Shown here in pieces: positions 45,325 through 54,277 of a DNA stretch of 64,000 nt. The notes under the pieces were generated by a model. It did not search any database and was not told the origin of the DNA. It was given only the letters and a program-made list of their open reading frames with translations. Source of the stretch: Myxococcales bacterium. GTDB taxonomy: Bacteria > Myxococcota_A > Polyangia > Polyangiales > Ga0077539. Each line of letters begins with the position of its first letter. The first letter of the stretch is position 1. A program made the translations under genes and the position numbers. Location: NCBI GenBank assembly GCA_016792845.1, contig JAEUKH010000034.1, positions 1-64,000 of the forward strand, read 5' to 3'.

Positions 45325-46624
45325 ACCAGCTCTTGAATCGCGCCCAGCGTGACATCGACTCACGCACCGAGCGAAACGCCAAGGCGCTCTGCTGTTCGAG
45401 CGAGTCGAGCGCCCCCAGCGGGATGCCCAACCCGTACCGCAGCCGCCCGTACACCGAGGCGCTCTCTGCGAGGCCCTCGACCGGCGCGAGCCCCGACGCG
45501 GCGCGGGCCGTGTTGATACGCGTCACCATCTCTTCGAGGCTCTCACCCGCCTTGGAGCCGAGTTGGGCGTCATCGAGCCCGAGGGTGACATAGCGCCAGA
45601 GCCCTTGGGCGCGGGCCCCGGGCGCCTGCCCGCGGCGTCGCCAGCGCCACATCAAGAACAGCCGACGCAGCGGGCGATTCAGAAAGAAGAGCGGCACAAA
45701 GGGCAGCACCTCTTTGGCCTCTTCGCGGGTGCGCCGCAGCGCGCGACGCATCGCCTCGCGGAGCCCGTCGGCGTCGAAGGCCGGCGGCCGCGGCGGCTGC
45801 TCGCGGGGCTCAGCGCTCGGCCTCTGTTGTCTGTCGCGCGACCCAGACTCGTGGCGGGTGCGAAACAAGTACGGTGAGACCAAGGCCACGGCCCCTGAGA
45901 CCGCCAGGGCCATGAGCACCAAGGCCAGGGCGCCGCGCCCGGTGAGCCGCAGCGAGCTCTTGAGCGCCTGGGTCTCGAAGCGCGAAGCGCCCATGTTGCC
46001 GCCCGCTTGCCAGACGCGAAGATGGTAGTTCTCTTGCCCCGCGAAGAAGACAAAGAAGAAGAGCACCATCACAACAAGGAGGCCGAAGGCGAGCGGATTC
46101 CAAATAGAGTGCTTCTCGCCAGATTGCCAGCGGCCCATGCCGGTGCGCTCGACCAGCGTCAAGATGGCGCCCGTCCAACAAATGAGGGGCACCCAGAGCG
46201 ACCATAGGCTGAACTTTCTCTGGAGCGCGTGAAACCCGCCGCTCACGCTCCACAAGAAGGCCACCACCCAGAGCGTCGCGACCCCCAACACCGGGGCCAT
46301 GAGGCACGCTCCCACGATCGACAGCACCACCACAACGTGGATGACCCACACCTTCAACCGACGCATCGCGACCAGGTTGCCCGCGACGGTGCCCACAAGA
46401 CTTGTGAGCCCGAGGGTGCCCAGGGTCGCCAGCGCGGTCGCGCCGCCATGCCAATAGAGCGCAGCCACCGCGAAGAGCACGGCGTATCCCGACAAGAGCA
46501 GGGCCCAATACGACGCAAGCAGCCACCGCGCCCGCGACACGGCCTCTCTGAGCGGCTCTTGGGCCTCGCTGCCCACGAGCCAAGGAGGCAACACCATCGC
46601 GCTCTGGGCCTTGTCATCGTGCAT
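45308..46624 (-). CDS. Multi-spanning membrane protein of MoxR cluster 2
   Basis: Protein of 438 residues. About six hydrophobic segments in the first 260 residues (ASYWALLLSGYAVLFAVAAL, VWVIHVVVVLSIVGACLMA, PLAFGLLVVMVLFFFVFFAG, GALALVLMALAVSGAVAL). These are followed by a charged linker and a C-terminal cytoplasmic helical domain (SLEEMVTRINTARAASGLAPVEG...). The C-terminal domain recalls DUF4129-type domains seen with MoxR-DUF58-transglutaminase clusters, but no transglutaminase domain is present. It follows the DUF58 gene by 4 bases. Confidence 0.7.
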   Translation of the reverse strand: MHDDKAQSAMVLPPWLVGSEAQEPLREAVSRARWLLASYWALLLSGYAVLFAVAALYWHGGATALATLGTLGLTSLVGTVAGNLVAMRRLKVWVIHVVVVLSIVGACLMAPVLGVATLWVVAFLWSVSGGFHALQRKFSLWSLWVPLICWTGAILTLVERTGMGRWQSGEKHSIWNPLAFGLLVVMVLFFFVFFAGQENYHLRVWQAGGNMGASRFETQALKSSLRLTGRGALALVLMALAVSGAVALVSPYLFRTRHESGSRDRQQRPSAEPREQPPRPPAFDADGLREAMRRALRRTREEAKEVLPFVPLFFLNRPLRRLFLMWRWRRRGQAPGARAQGLWRYVTLGLDDAQLGSKAGESLEEMVTRINTARAASGLAPVEGLAESASVYGRLRYGLGIPLGALDSLEQQSALAFRSVRESMSRWARFKSWWRQLH

Positions 46625-46628
46625 GGTG

Positions 46629-48371
46629 TCAGCCTTGGAGCATGTACGCCGCGCCGCTGCGGCTCACTTTGTAAAGAGGCTCTTGCCGCGCACGCAAATG
46701 GGCCTCTGCGGCCTGCGAGCCTTGGGTCGCCATGGCGGTGATGTTCTTCGCGGCCTGCTCAAGCCGTTTGCGCGCTTGATCTCGCTTGAAGCTCTGGAGC
46801 AGCCCGTTCTCTTCAGCGCCCGCCGCGAAGGGCGTGCTGAACCACCGCGCGAGGCGCCCCCGGGTCGGCGCGGCGCTCAGCACCGAGAGCTCGGGCGCCG
46901 CCGGGAGGAGCACCCAGCTCAGCCGCGGCCCCATGGAGTGCGGCAGCGCGGGGAGCGGCACAAAGCGCCCCGTGACCACCACCATGAATTGATCGCCTTC
47001 GAGACCCTCACCACAGCGGTGAAAGTCGGTCTTGCCCTGCCACTGCGCCCGCGCGCCGAGGTCGCGCCATCGCGCCTGGGTGCCGCGCTTGCACGCGAGC
47101 TCGGTCACAGGCCGCGCGGGGTCTTCGCTCGGCAACACCAGCACGACGTCTTCGCCGCGCTCGGTCAGGGCCCGCGCGATCGAGAGCCAGAGCTCGACCA
47201 GGCGATCGAGGAGGTCGCCCAAGACCATCGCGGTCTCTTCAGGGTTCGCGTATCCGATCGGCAACCAGGTATCGAGCACGAGGCGCACCCGGCGACGCAC
47301 CACGGGCACGGTCTCGGGCTGACGCACCTGAAAGCGCCCTAACTTTACAGACAACTTCCATTGAATGCGCCGCGTGTCGTCACCTGGGAGGTAATCGCGG
47401 AATCGAAACCAGTCTTCGCTCGGGAGCTTGCGCAGAATGCTCAGCGCGCCCTCTTCGGGTGCGTTGACCCGCGGCGCCTCGGCCATCACCACGGGGAAGG
47501 TGCGCGGCAACACCTTGAGCTGCCCCGCCTCGGATTGGGCCACCGAGACCCGCGTCAACCCCAGCACGTCGGCGTAGGCGACCTCGGCCGGCGGCACGAA
47601 ATACTCGCCCCGCGGCGTGCGGCGCAGGGCCCGGGTCAGGGTCGCGCGCTGCATCGACGCCTCGCGCCCCACCACGTGTCGGCTCTCGGTGGCCAGCCGC
47701 GCAGGGAGGTGCTGAAACACCCTCAGCTGAAAGCCCATCGGTATTGGCACGCGCTCTAGAAAGAAGCGCTCTTCAACGCTGTCGCCGGTCTCGGCCACCA
47801 CCGGCGCGAACACCCGGCCGATGGAGCCGCCGCGGGTGGCGAGGCGCTCTTGAAACTTCGACACCACAAAGGTCGACAAGAGCGTCGCGAGGGTGCTCAA
47901 GAGATACAAGGTCGCGAGACCGAAGACCGCGAGAATGCCCAACTCTGCGAAGTGATACCCGAGCGAGAGGGCCACCGCGATGAGCCCCATCACGAAGAGG
48001 CCAACCCCCTTGTCGGTGAGCACCCGCACATGGCGATGCACCGCGATGAGGAGCGTCAACCGCGTCAAGCCCCCCTCGTCGCGCAGGGCCTCGCGCTCGC
48101 GCCGCACCTTGATGACAATCGCCGCGGCCTGCACCAACAAGACAGGCAAGAGCAGCGCCGTGGCAAACCGAAACAGCCGACCCGAGGTCTCGCTCACTTG
48201 AGAGACGTCGACGAAGAAGCTTGAAAAGCCGCCAACCAAGAAGGGCAACAGCCCCAACAAGACCGTATGAAACGCGATCTTGAGCGAGAGCGTCACCGCG
48301 TCGTTACGCTCGCCCCGCGCCACCAGGCTCGCGAGCCAGCGCCCCCTCGCCTCGCCACCCGCCACGCTCAT
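46629..48371 (-). CDS. Membrane-anchored DUF58 protein (cluster 2)
   Basis: Protein of 580 residues. Four hydrophobic segments in the first 210 residues (TVLLGLLPFLVGGFSSFFV, ATALLLPVLLVQAAAIVI, GVGLFVMGLIAVALSLGY, LAVFGLATLYLLSTLATLL) precede the DUF58 motif LPSEDWFRFRDYLPGDDTRRIQWKLSVK. The vWA-like part lacks a MIDAS (RVRLVLDTWLPIG). It differs from cluster 1, whose DUF58 protein is soluble. The ATG overlaps the moxR stop (ATGA). Confidence 0.83.
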   Translation of the reverse strand: MSVAGGEARGRWLASLVARGERNDAVTLSLKIAFHTVLLGLLPFLVGGFSSFFVDVSQVSETSGRLFRFATALLLPVLLVQAAAIVIKVRREREALRDEGGLTRLTLLIAVHRHVRVLTDKGVGLFVMGLIAVALSLGYHFAELGILAVFGLATLYLLSTLATLLSTFVVSKFQERLATRGGSIGRVFAPVVAETGDSVEERFFLERVPIPMGFQLRVFQHLPARLATESRHVVGREASMQRATLTRALRRTPRGEYFVPPAEVAYADVLGLTRVSVAQSEAGQLKVLPRTFPVVMAEAPRVNAPEEGALSILRKLPSEDWFRFRDYLPGDDTRRIQWKLSVKLGRFQVRQPETVPVVRRRVRLVLDTWLPIGYANPEETAMVLGDLLDRLVELWLSIARALTERGEDVVLVLPSEDPARPVTELACKRGTQARWRDLGARAQWQGKTDFHRCGEGLEGDQFMVVVTGRFVPLPALPHSMGPRLSWVLLPAAPELSVLSAAPTRGRLARWFSTPFAAGAEENGLLQSFKRDQARKRLEQAAKNITAMATQGSQAAEAHLRARQEPLYKVSRSGAAYMLQG

Positions 48372-49342
48372 GCCGGAACGGCCACCCGCCCGAGGTTCTC
48401 GCTCACATACTCTCGCCCCGCCCGGCCGTCGGCCAACATCACCCGATGCCCCAACACGTCGGGCGCCATCATCTGAATGTCTTCGGCGGTGACGTAGTCG
48501 CGCCCCCGCAGCATGGCCCGCCCTTGAGAGGCGCGCACCAACAAGATCGTCGACCGCGGCGAGACCGATTGAAGGTTTCGCGGGTCGCTGCGCAGCGCGC
48601 CGTTCAACGCGACGGCGTAGCGCTTCAGCTCTTCGCTGATGTAGACCATCGGCACGGTCTTCTGCCAACGCACGAAGTCTTCGCGGTTGATCACCGGCCT
48701 GAGGTCGCTCACCGGCGCCGTCGGCTGAAGGTGCAGCGAGAGCATCTGCACCTCGGCCATCTCAGACGGGTACCCCATCGAGACCATCATCATGAAGCGG
48801 TCAAGCTGCGCCGCGGGCAAGGGGTAGGTGCCCTCGTGATCGAGGGGGTTCATGGTGGCGATGACCTGAAAGGGCTCTTCGAGACGGTGGGTCTCGCCCT
48901 CGACGGTGACCTGCCGCTCCTCCATCACTTCGAGGAGCGCCGATTGCGTCTTCGGCGTGGCGCGGTTGATCTCATCAGCCAAGAGCAGGTTACAAAATAC
49001 AGGCCCAGGCTGAAACTCGAAGGCCTTCTTGCGCATGTCAAAGATGTTCGAGCCGCTCACGTCCATCGGGAGGAGATCGGGGGTAAACTGAATGCGCTTG
49101 AAGCTACAATCGATGCTCGCGGCGAGGCTCCGCGCGAGCATGGTCTTGCCGACACCCGGCACGTCTCTCAAGAGCACATGGCCCCGGGCGCTCATCGCGA
49201 TGAGCACCTTGGCCACCACCTCGTCTTTGCCGACGATCACCCTTCTGACGTTCTCCATCACCCTGTCGAACTGGGCTCTTACCTCTACAATCGCGCGGGT
49301 CACGTCGTCGCGGGCCGCGCCCGCATCGGTTACGGTGTTCAC
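48368..49342 (-). CDS. moxR: MoxR-family AAA+ ATPase (cluster 2)
   Basis: AAA+ ATPase of 324 residues starting at GTG 49342. Walker A is DVPGVGKT, Walker B LLLADEIN, and the sensor segment is ATMNPLDHEGTYPLPAAQLDRF. It is clearly a different branch from the MoxR at 17.9 kb, since SGSNIFDMRKKAFEFQPGPVF replaces the shorter segment there. It lies 15 bases downstream of the TerB-like gene and overlaps the DUF58 gene, so it probably serves as chaperone for the membrane DUF58 partner. Confidence 0.92.
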   Translation of the reverse strand: MNTVTDAGAARDDVTRAIVEVRAQFDRVMENVRRVIVGKDEVVAKVLIAMSARGHVLLRDVPGVGKTMLARSLAASIDCSFKRIQFTPDLLPMDVSGSNIFDMRKKAFEFQPGPVFCNLLLADEINRATPKTQSALLEVMEERQVTVEGETHRLEEPFQVIATMNPLDHEGTYPLPAAQLDRFMMMVSMGYPSEMAEVQMLSLHLQPTAPVSDLRPVINREDFVRWQKTVPMVYISEELKRYAVALNGALRSDPRNLQSVSPRSTILLVRASQGRAMLRGRDYVTAEDIQMMAPDVLGHRVMLADGRAGREYVSENLGRVAVPA

Positions 49343-49357
49343 CTTTGAGAGGCCCTT

Positions 49358-50359
49358 CTATCGTGAAATCGGGTCGGGGTTGGGTGCGAGAAAGAACGCC
49401 CTGAGGCGACGAAAGAAGCGTTGCACATCCGAGGCGTATTGCACTTTGTAGAGCTCGACCCACGCGTCGATCTGCGCGGGGTCGATGCCCCAAGCGCTGG
49501 CGTACGAGGCGACCAGGCGCATCTCGCTCGGGTCGACCACCCCGTCGATGCAGGCGAGCTGTGTCATCGCCTCGACGAGCTTCTCGCGGCGCTCGGGCGG
49601 AATCTTGCTCACGAGCTCCATCGGGCGGTGCACCTTCTTCTCGGCGCTGCTGAGCGGCGCCATCGACTCGGCGGCGAGGAAGCGATCAAGAAAGGCCAGC
49701 TCGCGGGCGTCTTCTTTGCCGTCGGCGACCAGCACGCTCACCAACGCGAGCACCATGGCCCGCGGGTCGTAGCTTCGCGTCGGCGGCGCCCCCACCGGCG
49801 GGCGGGTCGACCCGCGCAACCCCGCCCCCACGCCCCCCCCCGCGCGGCCCCCGCGATGGAAGAGTGCGAAGAGCGCATCGAAGCCCGTGGCGATCGGCTC
49901 ACCCGCCTGCGTTTTCGCCCACAACGCCTCGAAATCGAGCCCCTCGAAGCTGTCTTTAATGAACGCCTCGACGCTCAGATACTGCTCTTCTCTGGCGAAG
50001 CGCGCGAGGGCGTCGCCGAGGGCCCCGGCGGTGTCGAAGACCGCCCCGGCTTGGGTCACCTCGCGCACGGCGCGGCTCCCGCAGTGACCGCAGGCGTGGG
50101 CTTCGAGCTCGTCGTCGCCGAGAGGGTGTTGGCACGCCGGGCATTGCCCGTTGCCGCGATACTTCACCCGCTCGGGGGCGGTCTCGGGCCCGGGTCGCAC
50201 GACGCCGCGGGCGCGCTGACCGCAGAGTCGGCAGCGCGATTCGGCCGCGAGCCCGAACACCGACGCGGGGTCGACCGGGTCGTACACTTCGACCACCGCA
50301 CCGCCGAAACGGCAGTGTGTACAGTCTGCTAAGAGCTCAAACTGAGGCCGACCGCCCAT
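49358..50359 (-). CDS. Zinc-ribbon protein with TerB-like domain
   Basis: Protein of 333 residues. The N-terminal half has several CxxC pairs (CTHC, CRLCGQ, CPACQ, CGHCG), which would make two zinc ribbons. After a Gly-rich linker, residues about 195-310 form a TerB-like helical domain with its typical acidic motifs: VSVLVADGKEDARELAFLDRFL and LACIDGVVDPSEMRLVASYA. TerB domains are metal-binding and occur in tellurite/phage-stress and membrane-stress loci. It heads the second MoxR operon. Confidence 0.78.
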   Translation of the reverse strand: MGGRPQFELLADCTHCRFGGAVVEVYDPVDPASVFGLAAESRCRLCGQRARGVVRPGPETAPERVKYRGNGQCPACQHPLGDDELEAHACGHCGSRAVREVTQAGAVFDTAGALGDALARFAREEQYLSVEAFIKDSFEGLDFEALWAKTQAGEPIATGFDALFALFHRGGRAGGGVGAGLRGSTRPPVGAPPTRSYDPRAMVLALVSVLVADGKEDARELAFLDRFLAAESMAPLSSAEKKVHRPMELVSKIPPERREKLVEAMTQLACIDGVVDPSEMRLVASYASAWGIDPAQIDAWVELYKVQYASDVQRFFRRLRAFFLAPNPDPISR

Positions 50360-50399
50360 CGACGGTCAAGTGTACCGCATTCACCCCGGTCGTACGAAC

Positions 50400-50963
50400 T
50401 CAACCTACCTTGCGGCGAAGTTCGGTCGCGGCGTTGCGCGTGGCCTCTTCGTCGGCGTCTTCTTCGAGACGCTTGAGGCGCTGCACCAGCACCGGTTTGC
50501 GCTTCGGCACCTGCCCCATCAGCAGCTGGTCGAGCTTCTCGATCGCCTCGCGAACCCGCGCCTCGTCGCGGTGCTCGAGGAGCTGGAGGTAGACCTCTTG
50601 GTCGTCAGGCAGGGTGTGGCCCGCGGCGAAGAAGGCATCCATCGTGTCAGAGATGGCGCGCGACCCCTGCGCCAGCTGCACCTTGCGCAGAAGCTCTTGC
50701 CGCTTGTTCGGCACCGCCGGCGCCGCGTCGGGCGCCGCCTCGACCACCCGGGCCACCTTCACCGAGGGCACCAGGGTCTCGATCTTCTCGACCGCCTCAG
50801 GCTTCTTTTGAAAGAGCGCCTCTAGGGCAGCTTTGTACTCTTTCACCGCCGCGTTCTGCCGACCCGATTGCTCGTAACGCTCAAGGGTCTCATTCGAACG
50901 GAAGCTCGAAGTACGTGAACGATCGGCTTCACGCCATGATCGTTTGCCGCTTTCACGCGCCAT
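50400..50963 (-). CDS. Charged helical protein of unknown function
   Basis: Protein of 187 residues with a good Shine-Dalgarno (AGGAGAG, 5 bases before ATG). Almost entirely charged helix: SFRSNETLERYEQSGRQNAAVKEYKAAL, LLRKVQLAQGSRAISDTMDAFFAAGH, EVYLQLLEHRDEARVREAIEKLDQLL, with a short Pro/Ala hinge in the middle. No signal peptide or Cys. A soluble scaffold or regulator is plausible, but no family was recognised. It lies 40 bases upstream of the TerB-like gene and may be the first gene of that operon. Confidence 0.7.
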   Translation of the reverse strand: MARESGKRSWREADRSRTSSFRSNETLERYEQSGRQNAAVKEYKAALEALFQKKPEAVEKIETLVPSVKVARVVEAAPDAAPAVPNKRQELLRKVQLAQGSRAISDTMDAFFAAGHTLPDDQEVYLQLLEHRDEARVREAIEKLDQLLMGQVPKRKPVLVQRLKRLEEDADEEATRNAATELRRKVG

Positions 50964-51416
50964 GAATCTCTCCTGCCAATGTCTTGATCACCGAGGCTGT
51001 GCATCACCGAGCAATGCGCACACCCCTTCGCACACTGACACCGGCCAGTGCGGCCTCGTACAACGATGTACGCTTCGAAGGGTGGGCAATGTCGATCTGC
51101 GGTTAGACTGAGAGGGCTCGAAGCAATCGCGTCGATTTCGACACCCCGCCCGAACTCTCAGCGCGCGCAGACCCAGCGTTGAAGTCGTACCGAGGTGAGA
51201 CACCCCGAAGACCCTCACCCCGAGTCGTGATTGGCTACTGGGGGGTGAGGCCGCGCAGCGGGGCGTGATATGCCCCGGCTGGCGTCGCATCGCAAGGCCC
51301 TCGTTTCACTTTTCGCCCCCGCCGCTGACATTCTCTGCCCACATCACAGAGGGGCGGGCTTTGTCGTTTCGTTGCGTTGTCGCCAGGGGCTATGCCAAGG
51401 CCCCTCCCAGGGCGTC
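50964..51416. other. Gene-free region with hairpin at 51,213-51,250
   Basis: This 453-bp divergent region has no convincing reading frame on either strand. It holds a perfect 9-bp stem, CCTCACCCC/GGGGTGAGG, with a 20-base loop (51,213-51,250). Further downstream are GGGGC-GTGATAT-GCCCC and AGGGGC-TATGCCAAG-GCCCCT, the last only about 20 bases before the start of the peptidase gene, so it could affect its translation. It must also contain the promoters of both flanking genes. No tRNA-like fold found. Confidence 0.4.
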
Positions 51417-52556
51417 ATGCGAAGCACTTCGATGCAGGCCATTTTAATGGCTCTCGGGCTCGTCACCGTGACACCGCGGGAGGGCGCCGCGCAGCCCTCG
51501 CCCGCGGCGCCTCGGGTGCGACTCTTGGCCAACGCGGCGACCCCTTCGGCGCCGACACCGCCGGTGCTCTCGTCGAGCAGCACCACGCGACCGCGCAGCC
51601 AGATGGTGCCTCTCGCGCCCCGCGAGCGGCTCGTGGGCGCCGTGGGGCAGGGCGCCAGCGACGACGTGACCTTGCCGGTGCGCACGCCGCGCAATGTCGC
51701 GCACCGCGGTCTTCAATCAAGAGGGCAGCGCTTGTGTCTTCGGCCTTCGATCGAGGTGCGGCGCCTGCGAAGCGGGGTGTCGCCGCGGTGGTTCGGCCCC
51801 CTCACAGACTGCTCTGGGCGGCCGACCTTGCGCGCCATGGCGGCCTTCGCCTTGATGGCACAGCCCGGGCGCCCGCCGCGCCGCGAGCTCGAGCCCGCGG
51901 TGGTGACGCTGCGTCGCCTGGCCCCGGCGGCGGGCCTGTCGTTGGCCGATGAGCTGAGCGTTCCGCGTTGGCGACAGCGGGTTCGAGCGATGACCACCAC
52001 GGTGCAGCGCGACCGTCACACGCACGACCCGGTGGTCGAAGTGGCGCCCGGCGCGCGCACCCTGCACCCGCGGCTCTTGCAGCTCTTGCAGGCGGTGATT
52101 GACCACTTTCCGGGTCACCCGGTTGAGCTCGTCTCGGGGTACCGTCCGGGCGAAGGCGAGAGCCGCCACGCGCACGCGAGGGCCATTGACTTCAGGCTCC
52201 GCGGTATCGCCTTTGAAGAGCTGCGCGATTTCTGTCGCACGTTGCCCAACGCGGGGGTCGGGTACTATCCAAACAGCGTGTTCGTCCATATGGACGTGCG
52301 CGACCCTGATGAGGGCTCGGCGTTTTGGACTGACTACTCGGGCCCCGGCGAGACGCCGCGGTACGGGCACTGGCCGCCCACCGACCAAGACGTTCAAACC
52401 GAGGTCGATTATCTCATCAACCGTAACGAAGACGAGCTCGAGCGCACCCGCCAAGAGGAGTGGTCGCCCGACGTGATCGTCAACGGTTCGCGCAACCAGC
52501 CGACGGTGCAACGGCGCCCGCCGACGGCCCCATCGAGCGATCAGGGCCCCGAGTAG
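51417..52556 (+). CDS. Exported DUF882/M15-like peptidase
   Basis: Protein of 379 residues. The ATG at 51417 begins a signal peptide (MRSTSMQAILMALGLVTVTPREGAAQ). A long Ser/Pro/Arg-rich linker is followed by a C-terminal peptidase domain with YRPGEGESRHAHARAIDFRL, supplying zinc ligands His and Asp (SRHAHARAID), and SVFVHMDVRD with the third ligand. This is the YcbK/DUF882 arrangement of M15-type LD- or DD-carboxypeptidase-like enzymes acting on peptidoglycan. Upstream frames are open but lack a better start. Confidence 0.85.
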   Translation: MRSTSMQAILMALGLVTVTPREGAAQPSPAAPRVRLLANAATPSAPTPPVLSSSSTTRPRSQMVPLAPRERLVGAVGQGASDDVTLPVRTPRNVAHRGLQSRGQRLCLRPSIEVRRLRSGVSPRWFGPLTDCSGRPTLRAMAAFALMAQPGRPPRRELEPAVVTLRRLAPAAGLSLADELSVPRWRQRVRAMTTTVQRDRHTHDPVVEVAPGARTLHPRLLQLLQAVIDHFPGHPVELVSGYRPGEGESRHAHARAIDFRLRGIAFEELRDFCRTLPNAGVGYYPNSVFVHMDVRDPDEGSAFWTDYSGPGETPRYGHWPPTDQDVQTEVDYLINRNEDELERTRQEEWSPDVIVNGSRNQPTVQRRPPTAPSSDQGPE

Positions 52557-52559
52557 GGC

Positions 52560-54224
52560 TCACACTTCTTTCAAGAGTCGCTCGATCTCGCGGAGGGTCT
52601 CGACGTCGTCGCCCACCATGGCCTTCATGGCCACCAGGCGCTGACAAACCGTGCTCGCGATGCGCGCCTCGATGGTGTCTTCTGCGAAGGTCCAATACAC
52701 CGGCGCGAAGCGGCCGTCGCGGTGACAGCGGCCTTCGATCTGCGCCATCTGGATGGCCGACCAGCGGAGATCGTGGATCACCTCGGCCCGCGGCACCTCG
52801 TTGTGCTCGCCTTGATGCAACGAGATGCCCTCTTCGACAGTAAAGAGACACACCCCGAGCTCGCCGCGTTGAAACTGCAACCGCTGCGCCTCACGCGCGC
52901 TCGCGCCGCTGCGACCGTCGACCACCGCGCAGGCGATCTTGTCTCGCGCGAGGGCCGCCGCGATGGCCTCAAGGCTCTCGTGAAAGGCGACCGAGATCGC
53001 CACCTGGAGCCCGTTGTCGACGAGCTCTGTGACCAGCTCGACGGTGCCGTCGACCCGCAAGAGCGAGCTCTTTTGCCGAAACCGCAGCACCGCCGCGAGG
53101 GCCCCCCGCGGGTCTCGCCCCGAGGGCGCGAGGCTCATCTCACGACGGAACGCGCTCCACACCTCTTCGTAGAGGGCGCGATGCTCGGGTTCGAGCGCGA
53201 TGGGCGTCAAGATGCGGTTGATCTCGGGCCAGCCCGCGATGTCTTCGGGCCTGCGCCGCAGCCCGCCGGGGGTGCCCCCCGAGAACAAGAGCGTATGAAC
53301 CTTCTCGCAGTCGGCCTTGTCGCCCCGCCAGACCCACTGCCCGAAGCGCCCCCGCGAGACGCCGAGGTCTTGCGCGATGCACCACTGCTCGAAGTCTTTG
53401 AGGTCTGACGCCCGGGCCCCCGTAAGGTCGCCCAAGAGCGGCGCCAGATATGACAATTCAAGCGGGTTTTGCCCCGCCGTGGCCGAGAGCCAGAGCACAA
53501 ACCCCGCGTTGTTGTTCAAGCGAGCCGCGAACTTCGACCGCGCCGCCGTGGGGTTCTTGCAGCGATGGCTCTCATCCCACACGATGAGGTCAAAATCTGG
53601 GGCGCTCCCCATCTTGGCGAGGCCCTTCTTGCTCTTCACCTTCTTGCGCGCCGCGGGGCTCAGCTCAAACAGCTTACCGAGCCGATCATAATTGAGAATC
53701 ATCACCTCGCGCCCGTGGTCGCCATAGCTCGCGAGGGTGCGTCGCCAGTGGGCCACCACCGCGAGGGGGCACACGATCAAGACCGTCTTCACCGAAGGCA
53801 TCGCGCAGGCCGCGGCCCAGGCGGCGTAGGTCTTTCCGAGCCCCACGTCGTCGGCCAAGATGAAGCCCTTACGCTTCGACCGGGCGGCCCTCACGATGGC
53901 CTCGACGGCGTCGCGCTGGTGCGGCCGAAGCACCACCTCGGCCTCGGGCCTCGACGCCGCCGCGGGCGCCTCTTCATTGAGCAACCGCTCGATGTGCCGC
54001 TCGTACGAATACGGCAGCGCCGCGAAGGGCTTGAGCGAAGCCGGGAGCCGCGCCCCGCGATACGCGTACACCCCGTGCTCGGTCGACCAGACCGCCCCCT
54101 CGGCCGAGGCCACGCCCCGCATCGCGAAGGGCACATCGAGCACCCAGCTCCGCCCGACATCGTGGCGCCGCGCGGTCGGGGTCTTGGGCCGAGGGGCCGC
54201 GCGCCGTTGCAAAGTGGTCGCCAT
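52560..54224 (-). CDS. Compact SNF2-type helicase/ATPase
   Basis: Superfamily 2 protein of 554 residues. Motifs: LRPHQRDAV, Walker A DDVGLGKT (125-132), motif II DESH (217-220), motif III LSATAGQNP, and motifs V and VI in the C-terminal half (EEGISLHQGEHNE, QMAQIEGRCHRDGR). Only the core is present, with about 95 residues before it and no zinc finger or extra domain, similar to SMARCAL1-like annealing helicases or phage-type SNF2 proteins. It probably remodels or reanneals DNA. It is convergent with the peptidase gene, with a 3-base gap. Confidence 0.83.
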   Translation of the reverse strand: MATTLQRRAAPRPKTPTARRHDVGRSWVLDVPFAMRGVASAEGAVWSTEHGVYAYRGARLPASLKPFAALPYSYERHIERLLNEEAPAAASRPEAEVVLRPHQRDAVEAIVRAARSKRKGFILADDVGLGKTYAAWAAACAMPSVKTVLIVCPLAVVAHWRRTLASYGDHGREVMILNYDRLGKLFELSPAARKKVKSKKGLAKMGSAPDFDLIVWDESHRCKNPTAARSKFAARLNNNAGFVLWLSATAGQNPLELSYLAPLLGDLTGARASDLKDFEQWCIAQDLGVSRGRFGQWVWRGDKADCEKVHTLLFSGGTPGGLRRRPEDIAGWPEINRILTPIALEPEHRALYEEVWSAFRREMSLAPSGRDPRGALAAVLRFRQKSSLLRVDGTVELVTELVDNGLQVAISVAFHESLEAIAAALARDKIACAVVDGRSGASAREAQRLQFQRGELGVCLFTVEEGISLHQGEHNEVPRAEVIHDLRWSAIQMAQIEGRCHRDGRFAPVYWTFAEDTIEARIASTVCQRLVAMKAMVGDDVETLREIERLLKEV

Positions 54225-54277
54225 GGTCGGGGCGATGCATACCCCCGTCGCCGCGAAGCCTACGACTTTTCGACGGG

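Noticed and set aside
50988..51290. 100-codon minus-strand frame in the divergent spacer
   Set aside because: No start signal, Cys/Arg-rich random-looking product, and it covers the hairpin region.
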